Below, piece after piece: positions 38,140 to 50,124 of a DNA stretch of 64,000 bases. Origin of the DNA: Dimorphilus gyrociliatus (taxonomy: Eukaryota; Annelida; Polychaeta; Dinophilidae); assembly GCA_904063045.1 (NCBI GenBank), contig CAJFCJ010000003.1, forward strand, positions 992,001-1,056,000, in the 5' to 3' direction. Every line of letters starts with the position of its first letter. Positions within the stretch are counted from its first letter, which is position 1. Made by a program: the position numbers and the translations under genes. The notes beneath the pieces are model-generated. The model was not told the origin of the DNA, searched no databases, and saw nothing but the letters and a program-made list of their open reading frames with translations.

Positions 38140-38966
38140 TCACCAATTAGCAGGTGATACAGCGTTCAAATCCCTATTCGTAAACTGTTTAAATACTTTG
38201 TTAAAGTTAGTATGACATTTTTGTAGATTTGCCCTTTTAGCTGATACTTTTTCCTGCAAACATTGCTGATTGCTTAGCCAATTTGCTAGTTGAAATCCTA
38301 GACGTCCTTTGCCAACATCAGTCATTTCTGGTGGACTGGCTCTACCACTTGGGCAGGCCGATGTGTTACTTGACTCAATTGATTGCAAAGACACAGAGTC
38401 CTCTTCCTTTTGTTGGTTTTGCATTTCATGACGATTTCGAAATCTATAGACGTCTTCAAAGCTGAAACTGAATTAACAGAATAATTATTAACAACACTTT
38501 ATAGTAACATACAATATATAAAGAAGAGTTTACTTTCAAAAATCCTTTGTACTTGTTTTTTACAAGTAATATAAATAAAAAAATAAAAAAAGAACTATAA
38601 AAAAAAACTTGATAGAACAGAATAATTGTTTTTTTCAAAAATCGAAGCATAAGAGATAAGTTAGGTTAAAAAACAGAAATATACAAGAGATAATTGTCTA
38701 GTTTTAGACTTATTTAGGTCAGTACATGCTTAATATTAGATGTAAACAATGGAATATTTAAAGAGCTTTCAAAAGATATATCCTAACGGAAAAGAAACTT
38801 ACTGGTTTCGTCGGAGCGGTGGCGGTTTTGATGTTGAGTTTTCAGTAGCTTTTACTACTTCTGTGTTTCCCTCTTTCATTTTTGATTTAAATGTGTTTCT
38901 TCTTTTCTCTTTATTCTGCAGGATATTTCTACTTTTATAGGAAGATATTCTGTTGGATGTCGCCAT
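38140..38966 (-). CDS. Two-exon gene, function unknown
   Basis: CDS complement(join(38140..38467, 38803..38966)), about 163 aa. Exon 1 starts MATSNRISSYKSRNIL and is very basic, ending in a PPPLRR segment at a GTAAGT donor in phase 2. Exon 2 begins FSFEDVYRF or, using the acceptor 6 nt later, FEDVYRF; both keep frame. The C-terminal half (LGFQLANWLSNQQCLQEKVSAKRANLQKC) is amphipathic and may be helical. No signal peptide or membrane segment, so a nuclear or cytosolic protein is likely. I do not recognise the family. Consistent splice sites, phase and codon pattern support it as real. It is divergent from the proline-rich gene, start codons 718 nt apart. Confidence 0.65.
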
Positions 38967-39310
38967 TTATTTTAAAAAAATCAGGATAGCGCGTCTTTAA
39001 ATAGTAAATCTTGTTAATATTACCTTTATTCGAAGGGTTTTAAAAACCGCAAACTCCTTGAACACCCATTTTAATACAGTCTGTTGGCAAGCACGATTAC
39101 GAATAATCTGTTATTGATAAGAAAGTTTAGAACTCACGATTTTTATGTCGTACAACCTATAGAGGACTGACTATAAAATAACTTTCAAAATGGCAACCAT
39201 ATTGAACATTATTAGAAAATTAAACATGGATCCAATCTCAAGATTATTAAGAAGCGACGATTGGTTATTAAATAGCACGTGATCGTCTGTTAATAAAAAA
39301 AAGGCAAAAT

Positions 39311-39324
39311 CCGCCAGATGGCGA
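39311..39324 (+). promoter_or_regulatory. CTCF-like core motif
   Basis: CCGCCAGATGGCGA matches the CTCF consensus CCRCYAGRKGGCRS at 13 of 14 positions by eye. It lies between two divergent start codons (38966 minus, 39684 plus). Binding is not shown. Confidence 0.4.
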
Positions 39325-39683
39325 ACATATTATGAACAGTCCTGAACGATTTGCATGAGTTAATTCTGAATTTATGAGAATCAAGATCAAAGAATTATTA
39401 TTTATTTTTGTGAAGATAACTTGGATCAAAATTTTCTGCAGAGATAAACCTTGACAACTTTTATTCAGGTAATAACTTTTCTTAAAGAACATGACCCGCC
39501 TCAGTGACTCACATTAATGACTGAAATATTTCCTTTAATCGCCAGATTAAAACCAAGGAATCAACTGTTTAAAAACCCCTACTTGAATATATATATATGA
39601 ACTGTGATATATAAGAAGAATTCTCATTTTGTGAAATTAATCATTCGGGCGATAAAAGGAATTTTTAAGGAAGAAGCCAAGTT

Positions 39684-42600
39684 ATGCCCCTTAAAGTTCC
39701 TATTTTTTCACCTAAAAAGCGTCGGGAAAAAAACCAACAGGAAAAGAGTCAAATAGTCACAAGTGTTCAATTACAAGGTTCACATATGGATGTAAACTCT
39801 GTTCGAATGTCGAATCCAAAATTCGAAAAAATTGACATAGGCGACGCCCCCGTTTCCAATGCTGAAGACTCAAAACTAAAGCATAAAGATTCTGTATTAA
39901 GATCGCCAGTCTTGAGTTTAAGACAAGCGTTAAATAAAAAACGTGGTCCTCAACAACCATTAAGAAAGAGGGATAGTGCCGAACCAATATTACATTTTGG
40001 TGACCGATTCGACGATTTTACTGTAAAACGTCAAAGTGATCAAAGTTCTCAAAGCAGTAATATCTATGACAATGGTGATTCCGATTGTGATACTTTAAAT
40101 GATAGTTCAGGAAGTATAAATCTGTAAGTACAATATTAGATTTATCATTTTAACGACATATTTATGATTCTTTCGATATTTTCTACCATAAAAAACCAAA
40201 CCATAATAGTTATTTTTAATAAAATTAAGCTATATATAAAGAATTTAAACTATATAATCAATAAACAAAACGTGATACATCTTGTAGAATTTTTAGTATA
40301 GGAAAAAGTCTACATTTTCCCATTTAATATTCTATATATCTTATAACAATATCCTTGCTGTTAATTTCCTTATCTATTAGTAGATTTTATTAATAATTTC
40401 CTTTTTTTGACATATTGTAAAATTTTTATATCATAATAAGAGAATTATACAAAGAAAATAGTTGTTGAAATTAGTCCTATATACAGTAAATAAAGTATAT
40501 ATATTAAATTATTATGATATTTTTTTTTGTCTCTTTTAAAACAAAAATTAACCGCCAAAAACAAAATAAAAACATTAATGTTAAAAGAAGGAATTCTTCG
40601 AAAAGTGAAAGGTAAATAATAATTTTTGTTAATTTAATTAATTAATTAAATTAATATGCACAATTTATTATTATTATTAATTGTTACCTTTATTCCTTAT
40701 TGAATTTCCCTCTTTATCTTATTGTTTGTGTGTTGTGTGTGTGTGTGTGTGTGTTTTTGTATTTGTTAATTTTATTAAAGAGTTTATAGTTTTTATTATT
40801 CTATTCTGTTTGATAATGTTAATAATATCTAATTATTCCAATTTATTTTGACTTTTATGTATTTTAAATTATATACAGTATAAATTTAATTAATGCATGT
40901 ATTTAGATCAAGCACAGTTGCTATATTTATATACATTTCTAATTTTTTCCCTTCCCTATAGAACAAAAGAAATACAAAGATCTATTGAATGTCTTGATCA
41001 AATATTAGCTGAATTTAGCGACGGAGAGGAAGGTTCGATGGAATAAAATATTTTTTATTTAATTATCTGTATAGAATGTTTTCTTTTTCCTTTATAGAAC
41101 TTCCTCCACAACCTCCAGTTGCTCCAAGTCGAAAGAGGAATAGTGCGGTATGTTATTCTTTTACTCTTTTTTATTTTAATATAAAAGATTCCATGTGTTT
41201 GCACTAAACTAACCGTAAAGTTGGCATCGTCATTTTGTTAACTTTGACCGACTTTGGGGTTTTTTTTTCCCGCAAAGTCAATTTTGTGTGTATATCACTA
41301 TTTATTCAATAAATATAAAAGTTTTGATAGTAGGCGCCATCTTCTGTCGAAAACGTACAAGATATTTAACAATTGATCTATTTGAATTCTCTGCAAAGAA
41401 ATATTTTATAGGTTAATTTATTTCTGATTATAGCCAACCTTCCCCTATTTCAATACGTTCACCTTGTAATTCAATTGTAAATGTAATAGTTAGTATTTGA
41501 GCAATTCTATGGAATTACTGAACGTAATATTAAGAAAAGGTTTAACCTACTATCTAGTAAGATTCTATGGGAGTGACTAGGCGAGGGAGGAGGATCGATA
41601 GTTATTAGTATAAAAGATATATACTCATTTCAAATCCTGCTTTCAGTCGTGTTTCGTTTATGATAAATTACTCTCTACCCTCATATTTCCGTCTTGTTCG
41701 CTTGATTTTTTTTAAGGAAAAGCTAGGCCTTTAGCATACTGCTGGAGATCCGTGTTTATATTTAAGTAGCGCTATAGTGATATTCGTAAGCGCTTGTTTT
41801 AGTTGGTACTATTGGAAGGAAGTCTGATACAGCTTAGCTATTTGGCCGGTGTATATATATATATATATATATATTCAATATTGAAATCACCTTTTATGAA
41901 TATTTTTGAGTGAATAACATTTATAATAAAGTAGAAGGTGTAACAGTTTGGTGTCAGTCATGCCAGGGAAGAGAAAAAGAAGAAAGGTTAAACGAAAGCC
42001 TTCGGCTACGATGCCAGTTATTGGTAGCCGATTACCTTTTCGTCCAATGAGTCTATTTCAAAGAAATGGCTCTATAAGGAAAAAGACGACTCTTGATCAG
42101 CGTAAACACGACCTCCAGTCTGCTCTTCTTAACGGCGGAAGGGTATTTAAGCCTAGCTTTTTACAGTCGAACGACAATATTGTTAACCAATTCGATTTGG
42201 ATGAAATGCGCCAATGGATGGAATCCAACAAGGTAGTTTCTATTACTTTTCCTTGAGAAACTTACCAACATGTTCTGCTAATTAGGTTATATAGGAACTT
42301 GATCAGAGACTGATAAGTAGTTTTCCATGTCTCAAATATTTTCTTACCGAAATCGTTTTTGTTATTATTCTTAAAGAGTTGTATTAGTTAGATATTCTGT
42401 ACAAAGCTGTACTCTCAGATAATTATATTTCCTTAATGGGAAATCTACTTAAAATCCTACTATAGTTCATTTATATTACGTATACAATATCGCAACTATT
42501 TTAAGAAAAGTTTTATATATGAAGAAGAAGAAAAAAATACAAGTATATACGCTTTCATGCTTATCCAGATGATCTCAAAAGGCCTGAATTTTCATTTGAA

Positions 42601-45600
42601 AGGCTCCAAGTTTGTTTTATAACAAATGTGGGTTAAAAGTGGTGAAATGTGGTAGAAATATGGCGTTGAATAGCGGAGAAAGGGGCGATTTTCGATTTTT
42701 ATCTGGGCCGTTAGTGACGTCACCATAGCAACGCATCTGGCGCTGTTTCTTTTTGCAGTTGGATAGCGCTTTTCCCTTGTTTCATACCAGTAGATTTTCG
42801 CGTATACTTTATCGATTTTTTTCCCGGTCTCTTTCTTTGTTTATTGTCACTTTTCCGTCAGTATTAAATATCAGATTGGTGCTGATTCCCATGCAAAGGG
42901 CCATAAAATTCTTATTAAAGAATTTCTGATTTTCTTTTACCAATTTTTATCGAGTAAAGCAGCGAATCGATCGGCTCTTTGTATGTACTCCATTTTGTGG
43001 CAGTGATCAACTCTAAAAAAGGATTTTTTTGCGGTAAAATGATGGTAAACAATTTTTTTTTGCAGTTCAATTCGATCAAACTTATATTGGGGAATTTATT
43101 TAAATTTCTTTTGTATTATTATAAATAGATCATGTATGAGATATTAACAAATATTCATTTTATTTATTTATATACAGTCGATTGCTAAAATGAAAAGGAA
43201 TGCCGGCCCTATACCAGTATCGACCCCGGTTGTACCAGGAGTACGTAAAGTTTTCATTTTTCCTATATATAATAATGTATAGATTTTTAAATATCTTAAA
43301 GTACCTCTCTTGTAAATTTATCTACATTTTAGATGGGAAATGAACATTGTTTTTTTTTTTTCATACTATATTTACACAAGAAAGGACAACAGTATATTTT
43401 CTTTTATAGATTTTATTCCTATATTTTAATGCATCTTTAAATATTAATAATAAGTTGTAGTGTACAAACAATAGCAGTTCTTGTATTGAAGTCTATAACT
43501 GTTTTATACTACATTCAATATATGTCGTTTTGTTTTTTTTGCCCCCTTTCTTATTAAAATAATATAGAAACACTCGAGGAGAAGATAATAAGCAAAGAAA
43601 CAAGGATTCATTTAGATTCTACACCTAAATTAGTTTCATCAACAAGAAAGAATCCAACTCATTACCTTCACATAGAATTTTATTTTCCAATAATATTGGA
43701 ATAGTCTTCTACTGAGAGAAATATAGAAAGATTATTTATTCGCAAAAATAGTAAAATAATAAGAAAATATGTACAAAGTTTTCAGACTGTTTTATTTTCA
43801 TCTTTGCTATGAAAAAACAAATATTTGCCCTATTTTCGAATGATATGTATAATATATCTATGTTATCTTGAAAATTACCTATTTCAGACTAGATTAGATG
43901 TAATATAGGAAGGGATCTAAGTTTGAATATATTAAACTTGTATATAGGACTATATACCAAGGGTATCATTTTCAAATGAAAATTTATCACTTGAGAAGCA
44001 TTTTGTATACTGAATTAATAATATAACATAAATTGTTGAAGTTAAGTTACATATAACACTTGAAATCTGATGATTTATATATTAATTGTCTGTATAAGAT
44101 ATAAATTAAAACAAATTGTTTCCGACAGGTGCCACCGGAATCAGGATATACAACACGTGAAGGTTCCGTGTCAAGTCACGTCGCCCAAAGTCTTGGATCT
44201 GAATTTGATACTTTAACATTGTCCTCCCAAGGTTCTTTTCGTGAAGAGAATACACTAAATTACACCTATAGCACTGCAGAATGCGACTTCGAACCTATCC
44301 CGGAGCCACCGAAAAGTTCCGAGCCTACTGAATTTTTTTCAATTGTACCACCACCTCCGCCTCCCCAATCGGTTCCGGCGGTACCACCGCCTCGAAAAAA
44401 CGGTATACAAGGAAAAGTTGACCAACCCAAAGCATCTGATCCCGTAGATTCCTCCCAATCACATAAAACGACAGAAAAGTCAACAAACGGAAGATATCCT
44501 CCACCTCCAGAATCGACTATATCAGATTCCAGTCGTTATCAAACAATCTCTATAGGAGATGGTTCTGATATTTATGAAACAATAGATGAAAGTAAAATGG
44601 CAAACATTTATAATCTAAATACCAATGGTTCAATGCCTACTGGGGAAATGTTCATTGAAACCGTGCCCGCTCCACCATCAATAAATGAAGTTCTTCATGT
44701 ACCAATAGTGCCACCTCCTCCCCCTTCAAATGATCTAGAAATTGAATCTCGTTCAAAGGGACACGTGGATTACTCGGAACCGTTTAGAGCAATCCCTTCT
44801 CCTAGTTCAACAGATCTGATACCATCAGGGGTTCCTCCACCACCGGAATCAGGAGATAAAATTTCATCCCCACAACTTGCTCCCCGAGGAGCACCAGCGA
44901 TTCCGGATCCTCCAATTGCTCCAGCACCTCCACCTCCACCACAGGGAGTTGCCCCGGATCCACCTTTTACTTCAGAGACACCATCCTTGCATGAGTTACC
45001 ACCACCGCCACCAGTGCACACTTCAAATCTTAAATTACAAATAGGCAGTTCCAGTAAGCCTCCTACAATGCAACGACAAACTGAACCTGTCGTTTCCAAG
45101 GCTGTGGCTCCACTAAAAATACCAACACCACCACCTATTAGAGACAATTTTAATTCATCATCACATACAATAAATGAAGAAAATTTACCTACAGTTCCAC
45201 CCCCTCCACCAATCGAAAAATTTGCACAATTACGGAAAACAGATGATCAACTGCTACAAGCTACTAATTCTTCACCTTCCGTTAATCCAAAAACTGAATT
45301 ATTACAAGCTATTAATAGATTCCAAGAGGATAAAACAGTCTCGAGAGCTCCTAAGCAAATTGTATTAAATAGAGAAACGTCTGAATCGGAGACCGTGCCT
45401 AAAAGGCCAGCCCCTCCCCCAACAATGCCTAGATTAAATGCTACATTATCTTCAACTGTTCAATCTAATCAATCGTCGGGTATAGAAGTTCCCCGAAAAA
45501 GAAGTGTTACAGACATTGTCAAGTCTCTTGGAAATGAGAGAAAAAGCGAAGATCTTCCACCGCCCCCTCCTCCTCTCGCTCCTCTTGATTCTTTTGAATA

Positions 45601-48600
45601 CGCTTCATTGGACAATATACCTCCTCCACCCCCAGTTGGCGGTGTTTCTGATAAAGCAATACCGATTGCCCCACCCCCACCCCCACTTTCTTTAACACTT
45701 CCTACTGATTCATCCAAAAGAGGGCCACCGACTAAACCGAAAATGGCTCCACCTACAGCCAGTAAGTTTGAAATTGTTTTTATTTCCTTCTTACTTATTT
45801 AAGGCTAGGAAAATACCTTTATGACCATATGTTATACATGTTTAGATGCAGTTTACTGCAATAATCGAAACTTCTTTAGCTTGTAATTCAGTTAAAATTC
45901 TTAAATATCTAAATAATCAATTCGTATGGTTAAAATTAGAGAAAATGGAAAAAAGTAAACCAATTTCTAGAACTGTTTCTAGCCTAAAAAATAAATAAGG
46001 AAAGGAGTACGTTAAATAAATTTAATTAAATGGAGGAGGTCAATTTCTGTCGGCTAATAAAGAGCCATGCTGTAATTATGGGTAAAAAAAAGCTTTTTAC
46101 AGTTGCACTCCGTTCGATAGTCAAAAATTAAATATAAAACGTGTTAGATGTAAAACGGCAGGGCATTTTAATTATCGAATTATCGATTTAGTTTAGATCA
46201 ATCCGTTAAATGTAAACATTTGGCGAGCTTGTCTCAATGAGGTTTGTAGTTTGATCATTTTTAGCCTATATACCTTAAAACTAGAGTAATATCATCAAAC
46301 TTTGATAAATCACGAATCGTCTTCATACTTTTTATCTCTTTTATCATTTTTATCAAATTGGAGACGATTCAAGGAGAAGAACTTATATTATGACATTTTA
46401 CGGAGGTCCTTACCCCGGAAGTATTCGTATGTTGATTACTAAACATCGATTCCCCAAAGCTCGACAGATGCCGATTTTTTTATTTAATCTGATTTTTATT
46501 AGCATAATCGATAGGTTTCTTTCTCTTAAAAAATTTTCCAGTTGTTACGATTACTTTTTATGCGCTGTTGTTATTTTGCTCCTCATTTTACCTTTTGCAG
46601 ATAAACCGCAAAAGACGCAACCTGCGGTTGAGCACGCTGAATTACTCAACCAAATTCACCAAGGCCTTTCATTGAAACCAACTAAGTTTGGTTCTAAGAT
46701 ACGAACAGGTAAGAGAACACCTACTATTACTCTATCTATAAGAATTCCTACTTGTTCATTAGCTTAGTGGTATTTTTTTTTTTTTTTGTTTGTTTTCTTT
46801 AGAAAAAAAAATATATATATTAAGAATGTAAGCCTATCTTTTATAAAAAAAAGAGTTATGTATCTGTATGTATAAATGTATACTTATCTCTTTATCTATC
46901 TACATATATTGTGTATATATCATTATAGCTATTGTAGATGAATTTTTAGCGGTAGTCAAATGTAATCGATCTTAAAAAGAGAAACTTTTACAGTTAACAT
47001 TAACGTCTTTTCCCTCTTTCATTATAATAAGTAGTGTATATTAATTTAGAACGATGCTTTTTATATTATATTGTCTGTTATAAGTCGAAAAACGAAATGC
47101 TTATCAAGTATAGCTAATTCTGCCTTTAATTAATCGATCATATATGTAAAATAGCTATTATAACGAAAAATTGTCATACTTATAGATTGTATACATATTT
47201 TACTGTATACACGTATGCTTATCCTTAAAAAATGCCAAAGATTTATAGTAGAAGAACAAAAGTTAATGCCGTGTTTCTTTTAAGTGGTTGAAAAGCTAAA
47301 GCATTTTTATGTAGTTATAAAACGTGCTTGGGAAAGTTAAAATACGACAAGTAATTATTCGTAACTATTATAAAGATAAAGCATGTACAAGCATCTAGTT
47401 ATATAAAGTTAACAATAGGATTTATTTATTCGAACAGAAGAACACCAAAACGGTCAGGACACGCCAATCTTTTCTCCTGAGGAAATTGCACAACCTGTTC
47501 CAAAATCTTCTCCTCCACCCACGTCTACTAAACCTAAAAAAGGTATGTTTGTTGAAATGATTAAATTTAATTAAAATCATCTTATGGACTTAATATGTAA
47601 AATCCTATTAATCTCATCCCTAAGATTAATTAGAAAGCATTTTAACGGTTTTCACAAACATTTTAGGCAATACTTTGAAGTAGTAATTTTCCCACATAAA
47701 ACCACTATTTGTACGTATGTACAGTAAATATAGTATCTAATGAAATATTACATGTAGGTATTTATTTACACTTACGTATGTGAAATTTGCTTAGTTCTTA
47801 ACTAGTTTCAATACTAAATAAGATGATTCACAAATTTTTACTATAAATAGTAGATTATCGAAATTGTTAGTTGCATTGAAATAACACTATATACAAGTTA
47901 TATTTCCTTAGCTATAAGGTGAATGGCTTTAGGAAAAGCATCCAATAACCGTGTCATGTCTTTCTATACAATGTTTTAATTTGTGTTCAACTGTAACATT
48001 TATACATGATATTTTCAATCTTTTTCTGTATAAAATAGCGTATGAATATAACGATGGCATTCGTTTCTTGACATCGTGTTGTAATTTATATTCTGTTTGT
48101 CACGCCTGTTTTGACTTGCCATATACCTGTACGTCAGCATGAGTATCGGTAAGCATTCTGTTTATATGTTTGGATTTTTATCTAAACCAATTTGTTTTTG
48201 TTTTAATTGAAATATTTCAACAATATGGATTAAATTGTACACTTTTTTATTTTATCTACTATTGAAACAGCCATCAATTTTAGTCATTGCCAACCTAGAC
48301 CTATTTGTCTGTATGAGAGACGAGAGAAGAACGCTGTATTAAAACTTGTCAATAGTCAGTTCGAAGAGGGAGAAGAAGATACAGAAAGCACCGTTGAAGA
48401 GGAAAGTTATCATTGGCAAACAGAGGACGATTTGATAGATTATTGTAATATTCTATTGATGTCTATCTGATGTATTATCTGTCGTATGTCAATGTCTTCA
48501 ATCTAGTATTTAGGGAGAATCACGTTAAAAATTATAGTGCTTAAATCTATGTTTAGTTTGATATCTATTTACTTTGGATTTACGTCATCAAAAGATACCT

Positions 48601-49704
48601 TAAAATCTACTATGCAAAGATTGTATAGCGTCGAAAATCGGAAAAGTTTACTTAAAAGCAAGCGTTTTTTCTTGTAGAAAACTTCTAATTTTAATCAAAT
48701 TTTTATCGAATTCTAATAGAATTTAGTTAATTTGATTTTAATGAAGGGTTAATTTCCGCTATTGAAGTTTAGATATTAAAACGGTTCATCAAATAATCAA
48801 GTCATCTCACGATTTTCTGTATTATGTTTTTTAAAAAAAAACAAAAGAAAACAAAAAAAGCATTAGATAGGAAAAAATATCAAATTATGCCAATTTTTTG
48901 TTGATTATTATATCGTCTGCTTTAATTTCCTATGGTTTAATGATTTTTCTATATTTATTTTTATGTGTTTCCTAAAAAGCTTCGACTACTACACCTACAC
49001 TATCGCCTACTCCTACAACTACAACTATGCCATCGTATAGTGACGAATTCGTCTTCGGTAAGCTTAATATTTTTTCCACTTTTTATCACTATTATTATAC
49101 TTTAACCTTGGAAATGTCTTATTTTTTATTTGATAGATCCAACTACTTGTCCAAATTACCAACCAATTCCTGATAATTGTCCAGAATGGAAACGTTCCAT
49201 GCTCGAGGACAAGAACAAGAAATTGTACGAAGATGCTAAAGTGAGTAGTTTCGATTTTTATCTGCAATTAATTTACAGTTTATTTATTATTTAAACCCTT
49301 TCTCCTTCTTTTAAACCAGGAATTAATTTAATAAGTAAAAAAAAAATAAATTTTACCTACAGGCCCGATGGGAAACTGCTAGGGCTGAGGAGGAAAGATG
49401 GAGAGATGTTCCGGCTTGGAAGAAAAATTTAATTAAGCATCAAGAACAAAGAAAGAAAGTTGAAAATGTAAAATAACTATATTATTTGTAGTCATATGTC
49501 AATCTATATATATATCATATATAACCGTAGAGAAATACTTTGCTTTAAAAACATACAAATTTCTAGATATAAATTACTTTTCAACCTGTTTAGGCACCAG
49601 CTGAAGTGGAAAGACAAAAGCACGAAGCTGAAATGGAACGACTGAATAAGTTACCGGATTGGAAGAAAAATTTAATTTTAAAGAAAAGAGGAGAAATTGA
49701 TTAA
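39684..49704 (+). CDS. Large proline-rich, WH2/PxWKxxL actin-associated-type protein
   Basis: CDS join(39684..40123, 40962..41032, 41098..41147, 43178..43240, 44129..45761, 46601..46708, 47438..47542, 48980..49057, 49137..49240, 49363..49467, 49594..49704), about 955 aa; every junction keeps phase. The N-terminus is basic and Ser-rich. The 1.6-kb exon encodes many poly-proline runs (profilin, EVH1 or SH3 ligands). Exon 46601 has a WH2-like actin-binding motif (ELLNQIHQGLSLKPTK). The last three exons carry repeated PxWKxxL motifs: CPEWKRSML, VPAWKKNLI, LPDWKKNLI, with charged helical spacers, resembling motifs of espin or phostensin/taperin-type actin-bundle proteins. No ankyrin repeats are seen. 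The donors at 41032 (GTTCGA) and 49467 (GTAAAA) are weak. Precise family is uncertain; an actin-based protrusion role is inference. Confidence 0.78.
41609..41616 (+). promoter_or_regulatory. TATA-like motif upstream of alternative first exon
   Basis: TATAAAAG in an intron of the long isoform, about 340 nt upstream of the ATG at 41960; candidate internal promoter, unproven. Confidence 0.3.
41960..42232 (+). CDS. Alternative first exon of the proline-rich gene
   Basis: ATG at 41960 opens 91 codons (MPGKRKRRKVKRKPSATMPV...), very basic at the start, with a WH2-like stretch (LDQRKHDLQSALLNGGRVFKPS) and ending DEMRQWMESNK at a GTAGTT donor in phase 0. This phase fits the next exon (43178), as does exon 41098-41147. 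The AG-preceded spacers before the ATG are not multiples of three, so it cannot be read as an internal exon in this frame; an alternative transcription start is the simplest model. The resulting isoform would be about 859 aa. Confidence 0.6.
42719..42732 (+). promoter_or_regulatory. RFX X-box with overlapping CRE
   Basis: GTCACCATAGCAAC fits the RFX X-box pattern (two GTYRCC/RGYAAC half-sites, 2-nt spacer). It overlaps TGACGTCA at 42715-42722, a palindromic CRE. The surrounding 42660-42790 is CpG-rich compared with the window. It lies in the intron after the alternative first exon. Confidence 0.45.
48271..48470 (+). CDS. Alternative last exon of the proline-rich gene
   Basis: After a CAG acceptor, phase 1 (as left by the exon ending 47542), the frame reads AINFSHCQPRPICLYERREKN... 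with an acidic block (EEGEEDTESTVEEESYHW) and stops at TGA 48468-48470 after 66 codons. Using it would replace the three C-terminal PxWKxxL exons. Coding-like composition, good acceptor and matching phase support it; no other donor is evident at its end. Confidence 0.55.
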
Positions 49705-50100
49705 ACAATTCAAACATCGACGAATTTCAAAAGAAAACGCAAGATCTATCTATGCGAAAAATTTGTACTTCTTTTAGTTTCTTCTCCGTTTATGATTATC
49801 TCAAATATTCCTTGGCTTAGTAATTCAATATTTTATAATTCAAAAAAAGAAAATCATTTTGCCTCTATCTCTTTCACGAAGAAAATCCCCTCTCCCAAAA
49901 AAATAAAAAAAAATACAAAGGACATGAATATTTATTAGATAATTAGAATATATTCATAGTCCTTTTTGCAATGTCTTTTTTTAGTCACATATAGATCATT
50001 AAAGAAGAAGAATAATATCAATTATAGAGAAAGAATTTTAAATTGGTAAATTTTCTGGTGCTTTAGTCATTATCACACTCCACATATTTCTATATATACA

Positions 50101-50124
50101 GTATATACAGTATACTGTATATAC
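50101..50124. repeat. 24-nt perfect palindrome
   Basis: Self-complementary sequence built on TATACAG/CTGTATA halves, in the 3' flank of the proline-rich gene. Confidence 0.8.

Noticed and set aside
46390-46600. Upstream extension of the WH2-like exon frame
   Set aside because: A CAG acceptor at 46600 and phase agreement place the exon start at 46601; the upstream frame is intronic.
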